Assembly: GCA_036374795.1 (NCBI GenBank)
Contig: DASUTC010000139.1
Coordinates: 1 to 32,144, forward strand
Direction: 5' to 3'
DNA length: 32,144 nt
From: Herpetosiphonaceae bacterium
Lineage (GTDB): Bacteria; Chloroflexota; Chloroflexia; Chloroflexales; Kallotenuaceae
Part shown: in pieces, positions 31,575-32,144 of the stretch
How the letters are laid out: the number at the start of each line of letters is the position of its first letter
Position numbering within the stretch: position 1 is the stretch's first letter
Translations under genes and position numbers: made by a program
Notes under the pieces: generated by a model
Database searches by the model: none
Told to the model about the DNA's origin: nothing
What the model saw: the letters and a program-made list of their open reading frames with translations, nothing else

Positions 31575-32144
31575 CTATTGCGGGCAGCCGCCGTTGAGCA
31601 AGCGTTGAGCCTGCTCGCTGCCCGGCTCGACATTCGCTACCTGCACGATCCTGGCGCTCCAGATGCGCCAGCCGAGCAGATCGAACGGCGGCACGTTGGA
31701 CCGTCGGAGCGTGTAGGTTCCGCAGAACGTTTGCCGCGTCAGATCGGTCTGCCTCGCAAAGACTACGATTGGTACATCGGCATACAATGAACCAGCCGCT
31801 CCCTGCACCTGGGGCGTGCCCAGCGCGATCATCACGCGATCGGTCGTGACAAAGCCTTGCCGGAAGTCCGCATAGCTCTGATTGCTCGCCCGGCCCAGAT
31901 CTTCCCACGAGGTGTAAGCGTGAGCAAATGTGTGCCGGTTGATCGCGCCGTAGTAGGATTGGAGCACCTGATCCGGCGTGCTCACGACAGAGAGCGGCAG
32001 GTCGACGCCGCGCTCCAGCGAGATAGACGCGCCCGTCAACTTCCACTCGCTGGCGCTCATCGGCTGCACGGTGTAGCTTCCGCGATAGAGCTGCACCTGC
32101 TGATCGGGAGTGCCGCCCGGAACATTGACGACCGCAAGAATCGC
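31575..32144 (-). CDS. Uncharacterised protein, 5' end beyond the window
   Basis: The frame is open to the last base, so the start lies outside; 189 codons are visible. The visible part has beta-rich segments and a central unit, SYYGAINRHTFAHAYTSWEDLG, which resembles the NTF2-like or conserved-repeat regions of secreted Chloroflexota proteins (Y..I..x..AY..W). VPIVVFARQTDLTRQTFCGTYTLRRSN follows, and the C-terminus has one more Cys (GGCPQ). A lipoprotein or signal peptide would lie upstream and cannot be checked. It is convergent with the MBL hydrolase, 53 bp apart. Function unknown. Confidence 0.65.
   Translation of the reverse strand, partial: AILAVVNVPGGTPDQQVQLYRGSYTVQPMSASEWKLTGASISLERGVDLPLSVVSTPDQVLQSYYGAINRHTFAHAYTSWEDLGRASNQSYADFRQGFVTTDRVMIALGTPQVQGAAGSLYADVPIVVFARQTDLTRQTFCGTYTLRRSNVPPFDLLGWRIWSARIVQVANVEPGSEQAQRLLNGGCPQ

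Overview
The window is high-GC bacterial chromosome carrying dnaA and a probable replication origin. Gene content and style point to a Chloroflexota (Chloroflexia-like) bacterium. The signs are a long Arg/Gly-rich tail on an rRNA pseudouridine synthase, a surface lipoprotein with LGFP-like repeats and a Thr-Pro linker, GT39 and GT4 glycosyltransferases, a glycine-rich zinc-ribbon protein and very frequent GATC/CGATCG. This placement is an inference from style; no rRNA or other phylogenetic marker was compared.

Positions 1-5048 hold the 3' part of an RsuA/RluB-type pseudouridine synthase gene, a convergent THUMP-like methyltransferase, and dnaA on the minus strand with a TTG start and a strong Shine-Dalgarno. 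The dnaA upstream region (about 4560-5048) looks like oriC. It has two near-identical inverted DnaA-box pairs 108 bp apart, a 13-bp inverted repeat between them, further boxes, and a promoter reading into dnaA.

Positions 5049-16485 are mixed accessory genes. They comprise a six-hairpin-type glycosidase lipoprotein coupled to a methyltransferase, a divergent GT39-like membrane glycosyltransferase, an LLM flavin oxidoreductase, a GT4 glycosyltransferase, an orphan SPPY-type DNA methyltransferase, a zinc-ribbon protein, a small unknown protein and a D12-class (Dam-like) adenine methyltransferase.

Positions 16553-30666 form a polyamine/amino-acid uptake and catabolism island on the plus strand. 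It runs potA, potB, potC, potD, aldehyde dehydrogenase, GNAT acetyltransferase, class III aminotransferase, second aldehyde dehydrogenase, a decayed toxin-antitoxin pair on the minus strand, a long structured non-coding stretch, a second class III aminotransferase, a small coiled-coil gene (minus strand), and a lysine 6-dehydrogenase/saccharopine dehydrogenase-like enzyme. The combination suggests import of putrescine/spermidine-type amines, deamination to aminoaldehydes and oxidation to amino acids, with lysine or a related diamine as another possible substrate. A metallo-beta-lactamase-fold hydrolase and a partial secreted-type protein close the window.

The most unusual signal is a family of composite intergenic repeats confined to the polyamine island and its edges. 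A 7-8-nt periodic AACAAAG tract begins at the stop codon, a GGGTGCCC palindrome follows, and a 7-nt periodic AACTTGAAA tract runs up to the next gene. This module order occurs three times, with partial copies elsewhere. Two full palindromic elements lie in inverted orientation around the D12 methyltransferase and potABC. Other points of interest are the mirrored oriC modules, a 107-bp exact identity shared by the two aldehyde dehydrogenase paralogues, a toxin gene broken by TGA at a probable Trp codon, and a hairpin-dense segment at 26.95-27.46 kb that may be a structured RNA.
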